From: an uncultured Litoreibacter sp. | GTDB taxonomy: Bacteria > Pseudomonadota > Alphaproteobacteria > Rhodobacterales > Rhodobacteraceae | Length of the DNA stretch: 64,000 bases | NCBI GenBank assembly: GCA_947494645.1 | Contig: CANLVO010000002.1 | Span: 676,359 to 740,358 of the forward strand | Direction: 5' to 3' | Part shown: piece after piece, positions 44,804-53,411 of the stretch | Layout: the number at the start of each line of letters is the position of its first letter | Position numbering within the stretch: position 1 is the first letter of the stretch | Notes under the pieces: generated by a model | The model's input: the letters and a program-made list of their open reading frames with translations, nothing else | Database searches by the model: none | Told to the model about the DNA's origin: nothing | Translations under genes and position numbers: made by a program

Positions 44804-46978
44804 TTAGTTTCCGAATATCCGCCCCAACACGTCGAGGATCACGTCTTCTGTGGTCTGCCGTCTTTGCTGCCGTGGTTGTCTGCGGGTGGTTGTGGTCTGG
44901 CCCTGCGGCGCAATCGGGACCACGCGTGGCGGCTGTGCGGGTCGGATCATCGGCAAGGGTTGGGGCGGCAGCTCTGCGCTCACCCGGGTCATGGTTTCGC
45001 GCCAGATATCTGCCGGAAGCCCGCCGCCGGTGACGCCCTTCAGCGGCGTATTGTCGTCATATCCCATCCAGACGCCCACCACATATTCAGCCGTGAAACC
45101 AATGAACCACGCGTCCTTCGCCGCACTTGTGGTCCCGGTCTTGCCTGCCGCCTCGCGGCTGTCGAGCCGGGCGCGGGTGCCTGTGCCATCTGTAACCACA
45201 CGGTACATCATATAGGTCAGTTGCTGGGCCGCTTGCGGGGTGATTACCCGCTCGCCGATGCCGCCCTCTTTGCCCATCAGCGGGTCGTTGTCGCCTTTCA
45301 GGCGCAGCTCGGTCAGACCGTAGGGTTCAACCGCGTGGCCGCCATTCAGGATGCCCGCATAGGCCCCGGTCATCTCCAGCAAAGTGCTCTCGGAGGCGCC
45401 CAGCGCCAGGGCCGGACCGTCAGCCAAGGCGTTGTCGATGCCGAACCGGGTTGCCACGTCGCGCACGTTGTCGCGGCCTACGGCTTCAGACACTTTCACG
45501 GCAACGGTGTTGATCGATTGGCGCAGCGCGTCGGTCAGGGTCATCATGCCCTTAAAGTCACGCGAGTAGTTTTTCGGCGTGTAGGGCCCGGAGCCGGGAA
45601 TATCGATGGTAAAGGGCGCGTCTTCCACGGTGCTGTCATATTGAAAGCCCAGATCCATGGCCGCCGCATAGACAAAAGGTTTGAAGGCGGAGCCCGTTTG
45701 GCGTCGCGCATCTGTCGCGCGGTTGAAGCCGCCAGTCACCTTCTCGCGGCCCCCCACCATGGCCCGCACAGCGCCGTCAGCGGACATCACCACGATGGCG
45801 GCCTGCGCCTCAGAGCCTTTGCTGACCTTGGTCTCGAACACATAGTCCAGCGCTTCTTCGGCGGCGGTCTGCAGGCGGTTGTCGAAGGTGGTGGTGATCA
45901 CCACGTCTTCGGTGGTGTCGCTGGTCAGGAAGGACGGCGCTGACGACATGACCCAGTCCACGAAGAACCCGCCCGCCCGGGCGCTGGCGGCTTTCGACAG
46001 GCTGGCCGGCTGTGCGTTGGCCTGCGCCTCATCCGCGCTGGAAATGTAACCCTGTTCGCGCATCAATTTCAGCACGGTGGCGGCGCGATCGCGGGCGCGT
46101 TGCAGGTTGTTGGTCGGCGCATAGGTAGAGGGGGCTTTCAACAGCCCCGCCATCATCGCGGCCTCTGGCAGCGCCACTTCGCGTGCGCTTTTGCCGAAAT
46201 ACAGCTCGGATGCCGCCTCGAACCCGCGTGCCCCGCCGCCCAGATAGGCGCGGTTCATGTAGATCGACAGGATGTCGTCCTTGGAATACTTGGCCTCCAT
46301 CGCCAAGGCATAGAGCGCCTCCTTGCCTTTGCGGGCCAGCGTGGTGCGACGGCAATCGGCCTCGTATTCGCGCTCCGTCTTCCATTTGGTCTGGTCATAT
46401 TCGACGCCGAGACAGAGCAGTTTGGCGGTTTGCTGGGTGATGGTCGAGCCGCCATTGCCGCGCCAGGGTTTGCGGCCTTCGCGCATGTTGATGCGCATCG
46501 CCGAAGCAATGCCGCGCGGGCTGATGCCCAGGTGGCGGTAGAAGCGCTTGTCCTCGGTGGCGACGATGGCGTTCTTCAGATCAGGAGCCACGGAGGTGGC
46601 CGAGATCGCGCCGCCAAACTGGTCGCCGCGCCAGGCATAGACCACGCCCTCGCGGTCGAGCAGCGTCACGGAGCCACGGGTGCGGCCGTCCAGCAACTCT
46701 TCCAGATCGGGCAAGCCGACATAGGTATAGGCCACCGCGCCGCCCAGAAGCAGCAGTGCCACCGCGCTGACGCGCCATGTCAGGCCCCAGATCATGCGAA
46801 ACAGAAAGCGGAACGGGGTCAGCAGCCAGCCGATCACGCCGCGCTTTCTGGGGGCACGCTTTCTGGAGGGCTTGCGCGGGGCTGGTTTGCTTTTGGCAGG
46901 CTTGCCGGAGGCGGGCTTCGCCTTGGCATAGCGTTTGTCAGCCACCAGCGGCGGCTTGCGGTTGCCCGAATTGCTCAT
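44804..46978 (-). CDS. Bifunctional penicillin-binding protein, PBP1A family
   Basis: 724 residues. A basic N-terminal cytoplasmic tail (about 1-48, rich in Lys/Pro/Arg) precedes one membrane span (about 66-86). The glycosyltransferase domain has EDKRFYRHLGISPRGIASAM and GGSTITQQTAKLL. The transpeptidase domain has the SxxK motif in TGSAFKPFVYAAAMD, SIN in LRQSINTVAVK and KTGTTSAAKDAWFIG. It polymerises and cross-links peptidoglycan at the inner membrane. The C-terminus ends in a short Gln/Arg-rich tail. It is convergent with mlaC and divergent from glnK. Confidence 0.95.
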   Translation of the reverse strand: MSNSGNRKPPLVADKRYAKAKPASGKPAKSKPAPRKPSRKRAPRKRGVIGWLLTPFRFLFRMIWGLTWRVSAVALLLLGGAVAYTYVGLPDLEELLDGRTRGSVTLLDREGVVYAWRGDQFGGAISATSVAPDLKNAIVATEDKRFYRHLGISPRGIASAMRINMREGRKPWRGNGGSTITQQTAKLLCLGVEYDQTKWKTEREYEADCRRTTLARKGKEALYALAMEAKYSKDDILSIYMNRAYLGGGARGFEAASELYFGKSAREVALPEAAMMAGLLKAPSTYAPTNNLQRARDRAATVLKLMREQGYISSADEAQANAQPASLSKAASARAGGFFVDWVMSSAPSFLTSDTTEDVVITTTFDNRLQTAAEEALDYVFETKVSKGSEAQAAIVVMSADGAVRAMVGGREKVTGGFNRATDARRQTGSAFKPFVYAAAMDLGFQYDSTVEDAPFTIDIPGSGPYTPKNYSRDFKGMMTLTDALRQSINTVAVKVSEAVGRDNVRDVATRFGIDNALADGPALALGASESTLLEMTGAYAGILNGGHAVEPYGLTELRLKGDNDPLMGKEGGIGERVITPQAAQQLTYMMYRVVTDGTGTRARLDSREAAGKTGTTSAAKDAWFIGFTAEYVVGVWMGYDDNTPLKGVTGGGLPADIWRETMTRVSAELPPQPLPMIRPAQPPRVVPIAPQGQTTTTRRQPRQQRRQTTEDVILDVLGRIFGN

Positions 46979-47055
46979 GTTGACCTGCTCTTAATGGGGT
47001 CCTGCTCTCACCATTCGAAGATAGAGGCAGCGCGTCGGTATATGTAGGGGGAATT

Positions 47056-47070
47056 TGCACCTGCGGCGCA
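47056..47070. promoter_or_regulatory. Imperfect dyad TGCACC-TGC-GGCGCA upstream of glnK
   Basis: TGCACCTGCGGCGCA is an interrupted palindrome (TGCnCCnnnGGnGCA) about 190 bases upstream of the glnK start. It resembles NtrC binding sites in its TGCACC/GG-GCA arms but is two bases shorter than the enteric consensus. The assignment is tentative. Confidence 0.25.
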
Positions 47071-47260
47071 CATTGATCGCTCAAAATTTAGGCAATGACT
47101 AATAATTGTGCAAATAAACTAGTTTTGATCCGGATTCCCGGCCAATTTCTCGGCCCGACTCGTTGAATGCTGCAGGTGCAGCGCTGTTTGTTCACCCATC
47201 GCCTTCCAACCGACGCCCGGCGGGGTGTCGGCGCGAGGGAGCCTCAAGAAGGGAAGAACA

Positions 47261-47599
47261 GTGAAACTGATTATTGCTGCAATCAAACCATTCAAGCTGG
47301 AGGAGGTCCGCGAGGCGCTGACCTCCATCGGGGTGCGCGGGATGATGGTGACCGAGATCAAGGGCTTCGGCTCTCAGTCGGGCCATACAGAGATCTACCG
47401 CGGTGCCGAATATGCCGTGAACTTCGTGCCGAAGGTGAAGCTGGAGATCGTCGTCTCCGCCGCAATGGCCGATCAGGTGGTCGAAACCATCACCACAACC
47501 GCCAAGACCGACAAGATCGGCGACGGCAAAATCTTTGTGCTCGACGTGAGCCAGGCGGTGCGTGTGCGGACCGGCGAAACCAATGATGACGCGATCTGA
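47261..47599 (+). CDS. glnK: P-II nitrogen regulatory protein (GlnK)
   Basis: 112 residues from a GTG at 47261, preceded by AAGGGA; this start gives exactly the family's length. The T-loop GHTEIYRGAEYAVNFVPK holds uridylylation site Y51, and TDKIGDGKIFVLDVSQAVRVRTGE is the ATP-binding B/C region. It senses 2-oxoglutarate and ATP/ADP and blocks the adjacent ammonium channel when nitrogen is plentiful. The amtB gene follows within 16 bases, the standard glnK-amtB pair. Expression is expected to be NtrC-dependent. Confidence 0.95.
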   Translation: MKLIIAAIKPFKLEEVREALTSIGVRGMMVTEIKGFGSQSGHTEIYRGAEYAVNFVPKVKLEIVVSAAMADQVVETITTTAKTDKIGDGKIFVLDVSQAVRVRTGETNDDAI

Positions 47600-47615
47600 A
47601 CGGGGATATATCAAA

Positions 47616-48929
47616 ATGACGCTCAAACATCTTCTCACACTCAGCGCGGCGGCGGCCATGTTGCCCGCCAGCGCTGCTTTCGCGCAGGACGCGGCTCCGG
47701 GCTTCGATGAAATCGGCCCCTATATCATGACAACCCTGCTGTTCTGCATGGCGGGCTTCCTCGTTTTCTTCATGGCGGCCGGGTTTGCCATGCTCGAGGG
47801 CGGGCTGGTGCGGTCCAAAAACGTCACCATGCAAATGACCAAGAACATCGCGCTCTACTCCACTGCGGCCATCATGTACTGGCTGGTGGGCTTCAACACG
47901 ATGTATCCGGGCGACTTCAACGGCTACTTCGCCATCGGCGGCCAAACCGTTCTGGATGCGGTGGGTGTCTCTGCTGCCGATGCGGCGCTGGATTATGCCT
48001 CCGTTGGTTCTGACTTCTTCTTCCAACTCGTCTTCGTGGCGGCCACGGCCTCCATCGTGTCTGGCGCGCTGGCGGAGCGGATCAAGCTGTGGCCCTTCCT
48101 CTTCTTCGTCGTCGTGCTGACAGGCCTGATGTACCCGATCTCCGGGTCGTGGAAATGGGGCGGCGGCTGGCTCGATGCGATGGGCTTCCAGGACTTCGCG
48201 GGTTCGACCGTTGTGCACTCTGTGGGCGGCTGGGCCGCGCTGGCTGGTGCGATCATCCTTGGGCCACGTCTTGGCAAATACAAAGACGGCCGCGTCAACC
48301 CGATGCCGGGCTCTAACCTTGCGCTGGCCACTTTGGGGACGTTCATCCTGTGGCTCGGCTGGTTTGGCTTCAATGGCGGCTCGCAGTTGGCCATGGGTAC
48401 GGTCGGCGATGTCTCTGACGTCTCGCGTATCTTTGCCAACACCAACATGGCGGCTGCTGCCGGTGCCATTACGGCGCTGATCCTGACGCAGCTGCTCTAC
48501 AAAAAGCCTGACCTCACCATGGTGCTGAACGGTGCACTAGCGGGCCTCGTGTCCATCACGGCTGAGCCGCTGGCGCCAACGCTGTTCGGTGCGCTGTGGA
48601 TCGGTGCAGTGGGCGGTGTGATCGTGGTCCTGACAGTTCCGATGCTGGACAAGTTCAAGATCGACGATGTGGTCGGTGCAATCCCGGTCCACCTGTTTGC
48701 AGGTATCTGGGGCACCATCGCGGTCTGCTTCTACAACTCTGACGCTGCTTTCGGAACGCAGATCACGGGCATCTTTGCCTACGGTGTGTTCACCTTCGTG
48801 GCCTCTGCGATCATCTGGTTCGTCCTCAAGATGACAGTGGGCATCCGGGTCGGCGAAGAAGAAGAGATCACAGGTCTCGATACAACCGAACTGGGTATGG
48901 AAGCATATCCTGAGTTCTCCAAAGGCTGA
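47616..48929 (+). CDS. amtB: Ammonium transporter
   Basis: 437 residues from MTLKHLLTLSAAAAMLPASAAFA at 47616, a cleavable signal peptide. Eleven spans follow with Amt signatures: MAAGFAMLEGGLVRSKNVT, FAGSTVVHSVGGWAALAGA (first pore histidine) and IPVHLFAGIWGTIAV (second). It conducts ammonium across the inner membrane under nitrogen limitation and is gated by GlnK. A very strong terminator follows the stop. Confidence 0.96.
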   Translation: MTLKHLLTLSAAAAMLPASAAFAQDAAPGFDEIGPYIMTTLLFCMAGFLVFFMAAGFAMLEGGLVRSKNVTMQMTKNIALYSTAAIMYWLVGFNTMYPGDFNGYFAIGGQTVLDAVGVSAADAALDYASVGSDFFFQLVFVAATASIVSGALAERIKLWPFLFFVVVLTGLMYPISGSWKWGGGWLDAMGFQDFAGSTVVHSVGGWAALAGAIILGPRLGKYKDGRVNPMPGSNLALATLGTFILWLGWFGFNGGSQLAMGTVGDVSDVSRIFANTNMAAAAGAITALILTQLLYKKPDLTMVLNGALAGLVSITAEPLAPTLFGALWIGAVGGVIVVLTVPMLDKFKIDDVVGAIPVHLFAGIWGTIAVCFYNSDAAFGTQITGIFAYGVFTFVASAIIWFVLKMTVGIRVGEEEEITGLDTTELGMEAYPEFSKG

Positions 48930-48956
48930 GTCTCCCTCCTCATCCTTTGCGAACCC

Positions 48957-48990
48957 AAGCCCGGCACCCTCAAGGTGCCGGGCTTTTTCT
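48957..48990 (+). terminator. Strong intrinsic terminator of glnK-amtB
   Basis: A 12-bp perfect stem, AAGCCCGGCACC / GGTGCCGGGCTT, with loop CTCAA, followed by TTTCTTT. It begins 28 bases after the amtB stop and ends the glnK-amtB transcript. Confidence 0.93.
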
Positions 48991-49142
48991 TTGGTACCAA
49001 AGCCGCGGGGCTTGTCGATCAACTCACCGGGAGTTGCCGCTGTCTTCCCTTAACAAGACCCTCCGGTGGTTTTATGCATGAGACGGGGCGCGCAGATTGC
49101 GCGGACGATGCAGGATCATCAGCAGCGAAGGGAAGAAGCGGT

Positions 49143-49517
49143 ATGAGCGATGTGGTTGTCTGGCAGCGTGTCGAAGGGCTGATCGTTTTCGCCGCAGGTC
49201 TGCTGGTCCTTATGATGGATCACGCAGGTCTGCCCTGGTGGGGGCTCCTTTTGATCTTCTTCGCGCCCGATCTCAGCTTCGCTGGATATGCGCTGGGCAA
49301 CAAACTCGGCGCATTTTTCTACAACGCCGTTCACGTCTACGGGCTGGGAGCAGCACTATTTGCGGTCGGGACGCTTTTGGGTCACCCGGTCATGACCACC
49401 GTCGGCATCCTCTGGCTGGCACATTCCGGTTTCGACCGTATGCTTGGTTACGGGTTAAAGACCACCGAAGGATTTACGAAGACCCATCTCGGAGAGGTGG
49501 GAAAGAAGGACGCATAG
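49143..49517 (+). CDS. DUF4260-family membrane protein
   Basis: 124 residues from MSDVVVWQRVEGLIVFAAG at 49143, preceded by AGGGAAG; the ORF track start runs back through the amtB terminator and is wrong. Three to four hydrophobic spans and the end LWLAHSGFDRMLGYGLKTTEGFTKTHLG identify the DUF4260 family. Function is unknown. It lies alone between the amtB terminator and a repeat-rich convergent region before trxA. Confidence 0.85.
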   Translation: MSDVVVWQRVEGLIVFAAGLLVLMMDHAGLPWWGLLLIFFAPDLSFAGYALGNKLGAFFYNAVHVYGLGAALFAVGTLLGHPVMTTVGILWLAHSGFDRMLGYGLKTTEGFTKTHLGEVGKKDA

Positions 49518-49558
49518 ATCGAGCTCTGACCCGGTCTACCAATCGCAAAAAAAACCGA

Positions 49559-49646
49559 CCCCAAAAGTTAACAAAACCCCAACAGATCCCTGCTGGAGTT
49601 TTGTACATTTTGGGTTTTGGGCCAAAAAGTTTTGTACAATTTGGGG
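49559..49646. repeat. Three related AT-rich elements between the DUF4260 gene and trxA
   Basis: GTTTTGTACATTTTGGG (49598-49614) and GTTTTGTACAATTTGGGG (49629-49646) are near-identical direct copies 31 bases apart. CCCCAAAAGTTAACAAAACCCC (about 49559-49580) is a related copy in the opposite orientation. The inverted pair can fold into a long imperfect hairpin between the convergent gene ends, so a bidirectional terminator is one reading and a protein-binding array another. Confidence 0.6.
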
Positions 49647-49651
49647 TAAAA

Positions 49652-49975
49652 CTAGGCGACGGTCTCGTCAATCCAGCTTGCCAGCGCCGCCTTGGGTGCT
49701 GCGCCCACTTTGTTGGAAACAACCTCGCCATCTTTGAACATAAACAGCGCCGGAATCCCGCGAACACCCATCTGAGCAGGCGAATTCGGGTTCTCGTCGA
49801 CGTTCACTTTGACGATCTTGACCTTGCCGTCATACTCCGCAGACAGCTCTTCCAATGCGGGGCCGATCTGTTTGCACGGGCCGCACCATTCTGCCCAAAA
49901 GTCAACAATAACAGGGACTTCCGAGTTGCGAACTTCGGCGTCAAACGTGGCATCGGTAACGGCAACAGTGGCCAT
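49652..49975 (-). CDS. trxA: Thioredoxin
   Basis: 107 residues. The active site WCGPC at 30-34 lies in [23 protein letters not shown], and the cis-proline loop is [13 protein letters not shown]. It is the general cytoplasmic disulfide reductant; local clients may include the Prx5 peroxiredoxin and the MsrA family. It follows addA by 67 bases on the same strand, a neighbourhood typical for Rhodobacterales. Confidence 0.97.
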   Translation of the reverse strand: MATVAVTDATFDAEVRNSEVPVIVDFWAEWCGPCKQIGPALEELSAEYDGKVKIVKVNVDENPNSPAQMGVRGIPALFMFKDGEVVSNKVGAAPKAALASWIDETVA

Positions 49976-50042
49976 GAGCTTCCCTCCAGGGGTTGTGAAA
50001 AATCGCGTCAGAGTACGAACCTATGGATGGCTAGCGTGCGCG

Positions 50043-53000
50043 TCAAGATGTATGGGCGCGCAACAGAGCCTGCCTCACGATGTCGTGCGGTACTGTCATA
50101 AGTTGCGCGGTTTGGGTCCACAAAACTGCCGTTTCCACCCGTTTGTCAGGGTAAATCTGCGTCAGCGCCGACGCATAGGCCCCAAGTTGCCGCAACACCC
50201 CTTCAGGCGTGTCTTCCACCCGCTCGGGAACCACCCGGTTGGATTTGAAATCTACAGCTAAAACAATGTCTTGGCCGATGACCAGTCGATCAACCGTGCC
50301 GCTCATCAGCGCACCGTCCAACTCTGGAAGCGCGGCGGAAATCGGCGCCTCGACCAAAGCATCGCGCGACCACAGATGTTTCAGCTCCGGTGCATCCAGG
50401 ACGCGGGCAGCATGCGCCAGAAGGTCCTCCCCGAGCGGGTTGTCATACCGCGCCAGCAGCCGCTCTGCCACCGCGGTGCGCTCGGAAATGTCTTTATTTG
50501 CAAGGGTTTCCAGCAAAAGATGGATCGCCGTCCCGCGTGCTTTGGCATCGGTTTCCGTCAGACCTTCAGGTTGCCCGGACACCACCTTTGCGCCGCCCAA
50601 ATGCGATGGCGACACCGGTTCCCCCGGTTTGATCGGCATCTCCGCCACCTGACGCGCCCAGTCCGGAAGCGGTTTTGCAGCCACTACATCTTGTGCCCCA
50701 CGCGGCGCGGTCTCTGCGGGCCAGTCGCCATGCTCCAGACGCAGTTTTACACCGTCTTTTTCGCACGCCCCAAGCCTTTGCAGGGCATGTTCCGCGATCT
50801 CATACCACGTCTCCCCCTTGCTCGGAGGGTCACCGGAGCCGCAGATGATCAACCAGCTTTCAGCGCGGGTGAGCGCGACATATAGTAACCGCATACGTTC
50901 TTGAAATTGAAGGTTTTTCTTGATGTCGATGAGGTCTGTTTGAAGCTCTGTTGCCTCCGTTGCGCGGGCTTTCCACAGGGCGCGTCCACCGGCATCAAGG
51001 ATGTCGCCGCGCACGTCATTCTTGGTGGTCCCGGTCTGGGGCAAGATCACAATCGGCGCCTCCAGCCCCTTGGCCCCATGCACTGTCATGACCCGGATAA
51101 AATCCCCCCCACTGTCCATCTGCCGCTTGATCGTCACATCATCCGTCGCCAACCAAGTCAGAAACCCCGTCAAACTCGGCGCCTCCACCCGCTCATATTG
51201 CAGCGCTTGATCCAGCAAAGCTGTGATCCCATCCTCAGCTTCCAACCCCAGCCGGTCGAGCAGTCTTTCCCGCCCGCCATGGACCGTCAACGCACGTTCA
51301 AGCAGTTCGTAGGGGCGTTCGAAATCGGCCTTGTCACGCAGGTCGCTGAGCATCGCGTGAAGCTCTGGGAATTCCGCTTGCCGCGCATCGAGCTGATCCC
51401 AAAGTAAGCCAGCACGGTTGTAAGATATTGAAAACAAATCGTTTTCCGAGATGCAGCCCAAGGGAGAACGCATCACTTCGGCCAAGGCCAGATCGTCTTG
51501 CGGGGTCTCCAGAAAGGACAGAAGCGCCAGCAAATCGCGTACGCCCATCTCTCCGCCAACCCGCAACCGATCGGCCCCGGCCATGGGCAAACCACGCTCC
51601 TTGCAGGCCCGGATGATCTCGTGAAACAGCCCACCTTGGGCGGATCGGGATTGCACCAGAATGAGAAAATCGCTGGCCTGAATGCCCCGCGTGACGGTCT
51701 TGTCGACGCCGTCTTCCCGGACGACCTGCGTGATCTGCCCGCATTGGATCTGATGCAAAATTTGCCCTGCGATATCATTGGCCAAGATCACCGAGTGGTG
51801 GTTCGAGCCAACCGTGTCGACCGGATCGAACCAATCTAGATCGGAAGTCTCTTTTTCCGTTTCAATCCAATCCCATAGGTCCACACGACCGGGTAGGTCG
51901 GATTTGAACGCCTTATGTTCTAAAGGCCCGCCCATGCCATCCCGCAAATCCTCGGTGAAGACCGCGTCCACCATCTGCAAGACCGGCGCAGCGGAGCGGA
52001 AGGAATAGAGCAACTCACGATTGCCAAAAGGCGCATTGATCTGCGCAAGTCGCGTCTCGAAGAAGTCGCGCAGGCGGTCAAACTCCGCCGGATCCGCACC
52101 TTGAAACGAGTATATCGATTGCTTCTTGTCGCCCACCACAAAGATTGTGCGCTGCTTGTCGCTGGCGGACTCTCCGCTGAAAAACTCCTCAGATAACAGT
52201 CGGATAACCTCCCATTGCACGGGGGAGGTATCCTGCGCCTCGTCTACCAGAATGTGGTCGATGCCGCCATCAAGGCGGAACAGAACCCAAGACGCCACGG
52301 ACGGGTTGGTCAACAACTTGCGTGCCTTGCGGATCAGGTCGTCAAAATCCAGCCAAGAGCGCTGCTGCTTGGCCGTCGCCATGCGGTCGAGGAAGGGTTT
52401 CGCGAAGCCGTACAGCGCCGCGTTGCGTTCATATGAGGCCAACGCAATCCGCAAAGGCCGCGCTTCCGCGACCCGCGCTTTCAGCGCGTTCCAACCGTCC
52501 TTCAAGGCCCCCATCGCTTCCGCAATGGCCTTCGTCGGCGGGTTCGGTTTGGGTGCGAACGGCGTCTTGGCTCCGGCACCCAACAGGCACAAAGGCTCTA
52601 GTGCTTGCACAAGGGAAAGCGAGGGAGCGCCGAGATCCAGCGCCGACAGGTTCTGCGCCAAGGCTACGTCCGTCTTCCCGCCTTGCTGCAAAAACGGCAC
52701 CATTTCGCGAGCCAGTGCCGCCTCACCGCCGTCAAAGGCGTCGCGTAGGATCGTGTCTTCAGTCACCCCTTCAGGCAGGTCGGCCATCTGGCGTAGCTCT
52801 GCCTCCGTGGGGTTTTCATCGAACAGCTCTGCGTGGCGCGAGATTTCTGCCAGCAGGGCGTCGGGTGCCTCACCGGTGAACTTGTCGGCGAGATTGCGCA
52901 CCAATTGCGGCGTGCCCTCGGCCATGGCCTCCAAGACATCCGCGCGCAGCAATCGGGCGGAGCGGTCGTCCATTTCAGCAAACCCAGGAGAGACCTTTGC

Positions 53001-53411
53001 CTCCAATGGAAAACGTCGCAGGAGCGAGGCGCAGAAAGAGTGGATCGTCTGGATTTTCAACCCGCCCGGCGTCTCGATTGCCTTGGCAAACAGCCTGCGC
53101 GCATCGCGCAGCTTCTCTGAGTTGACGGTGCCGCGCGCCACGCCCAATTCAAGCAGACTGACGGTCAGGGCCTCGTCGGGCATCATCGCCCAAGTGCCCA
53201 ACCGTTTGAACAATCGGTTCTGCATCTCCGAGGCAGCGGCCTTGGTGTAGGTCAGGCAGAGGATGCGTTGAGGCATCACGCCTTGCAACAGCAGCAGCGC
53301 CACGCGGTCGGTCAGCACTCGAGTCTTGCCAGAACCCGCATTGGCCGACAGCCAAGTGGAGCGGTTTGGCAAGGCTGCGTCAATCTGGGCGCGGGTGGCG
53401 TCGTCGGTCAT
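50043..53411 (-). CDS. addA: Double-strand break repair helicase AddA
   Basis: 1122 residues from MTDDATRAQIDAALPNRSTWLSANAGSGKT at 53411, overlapping the addB stop by 4 bases. UvrD-type motifs include ANAGSGKTRVLTDRV (Walker A), HILVDEAQDTSPVQWEVI and RVMTVHGAKGLEAPIVIL. The C-terminal nuclease domain shows LAVDFKSNRVVPE. With AddB it forms the alphaproteobacterial counterpart of RecBCD, processing broken ends to 3' tails for RecA. It is part of the tsaE-amgK-murU-addB-addA overlapping block. Confidence 0.95.
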   Translation of the reverse strand: MTDDATRAQIDAALPNRSTWLSANAGSGKTRVLTDRVALLLLQGVMPQRILCLTYTKAAASEMQNRLFKRLGTWAMMPDEALTVSLLELGVARGTVNSEKLRDARRLFAKAIETPGGLKIQTIHSFCASLLRRFPLEAKVSPGFAEMDDRSARLLRADVLEAMAEGTPQLVRNLADKFTGEAPDALLAEISRHAELFDENPTEAELRQMADLPEGVTEDTILRDAFDGGEAALAREMVPFLQQGGKTDVALAQNLSALDLGAPSLSLVQALEPLCLLGAGAKTPFAPKPNPPTKAIAEAMGALKDGWNALKARVAEARPLRIALASYERNAALYGFAKPFLDRMATAKQQRSWLDFDDLIRKARKLLTNPSVASWVLFRLDGGIDHILVDEAQDTSPVQWEVIRLLSEEFFSGESASDKQRTIFVVGDKKQSIYSFQGADPAEFDRLRDFFETRLAQINAPFGNRELLYSFRSAAPVLQMVDAVFTEDLRDGMGGPLEHKAFKSDLPGRVDLWDWIETEKETSDLDWFDPVDTVGSNHHSVILANDIAGQILHQIQCGQITQVVREDGVDKTVTRGIQASDFLILVQSRSAQGGLFHEIIRACKERGLPMAGADRLRVGGEMGVRDLLALLSFLETPQDDLALAEVMRSPLGCISENDLFSISYNRAGLLWDQLDARQAEFPELHAMLSDLRDKADFERPYELLERALTVHGGRERLLDRLGLEAEDGITALLDQALQYERVEAPSLTGFLTWLATDDVTIKRQMDSGGDFIRVMTVHGAKGLEAPIVILPQTGTTKNDVRGDILDAGGRALWKARATEATELQTDLIDIKKNLQFQERMRLLYVALTRAESWLIICGSGDPPSKGETWYEIAEHALQRLGACEKDGVKLRLEHGDWPAETAPRGAQDVVAAKPLPDWARQVAEMPIKPGEPVSPSHLGGAKVVSGQPEGLTETDAKARGTAIHLLLETLANKDISERTAVAERLLARYDNPLGEDLLAHAARVLDAPELKHLWSRDALVEAPISAALPELDGALMSGTVDRLVIGQDIVLAVDFKSNRVVPERVEDTPEGVLRQLGAYASALTQIYPDKRVETAVLWTQTAQLMTVPHDIVRQALLRAHTS

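Noticed and set aside
44789-45943. 384-residue plus-strand ORF
   Set aside because: It is opposite the PBP1A transpeptidase domain and begins in the repeat region; no recognisable domain.
52126-53250. 374-residue plus-strand ORF
   Set aside because: It is opposite addA and Ser/Arg-rich, as shadows of such genes are.
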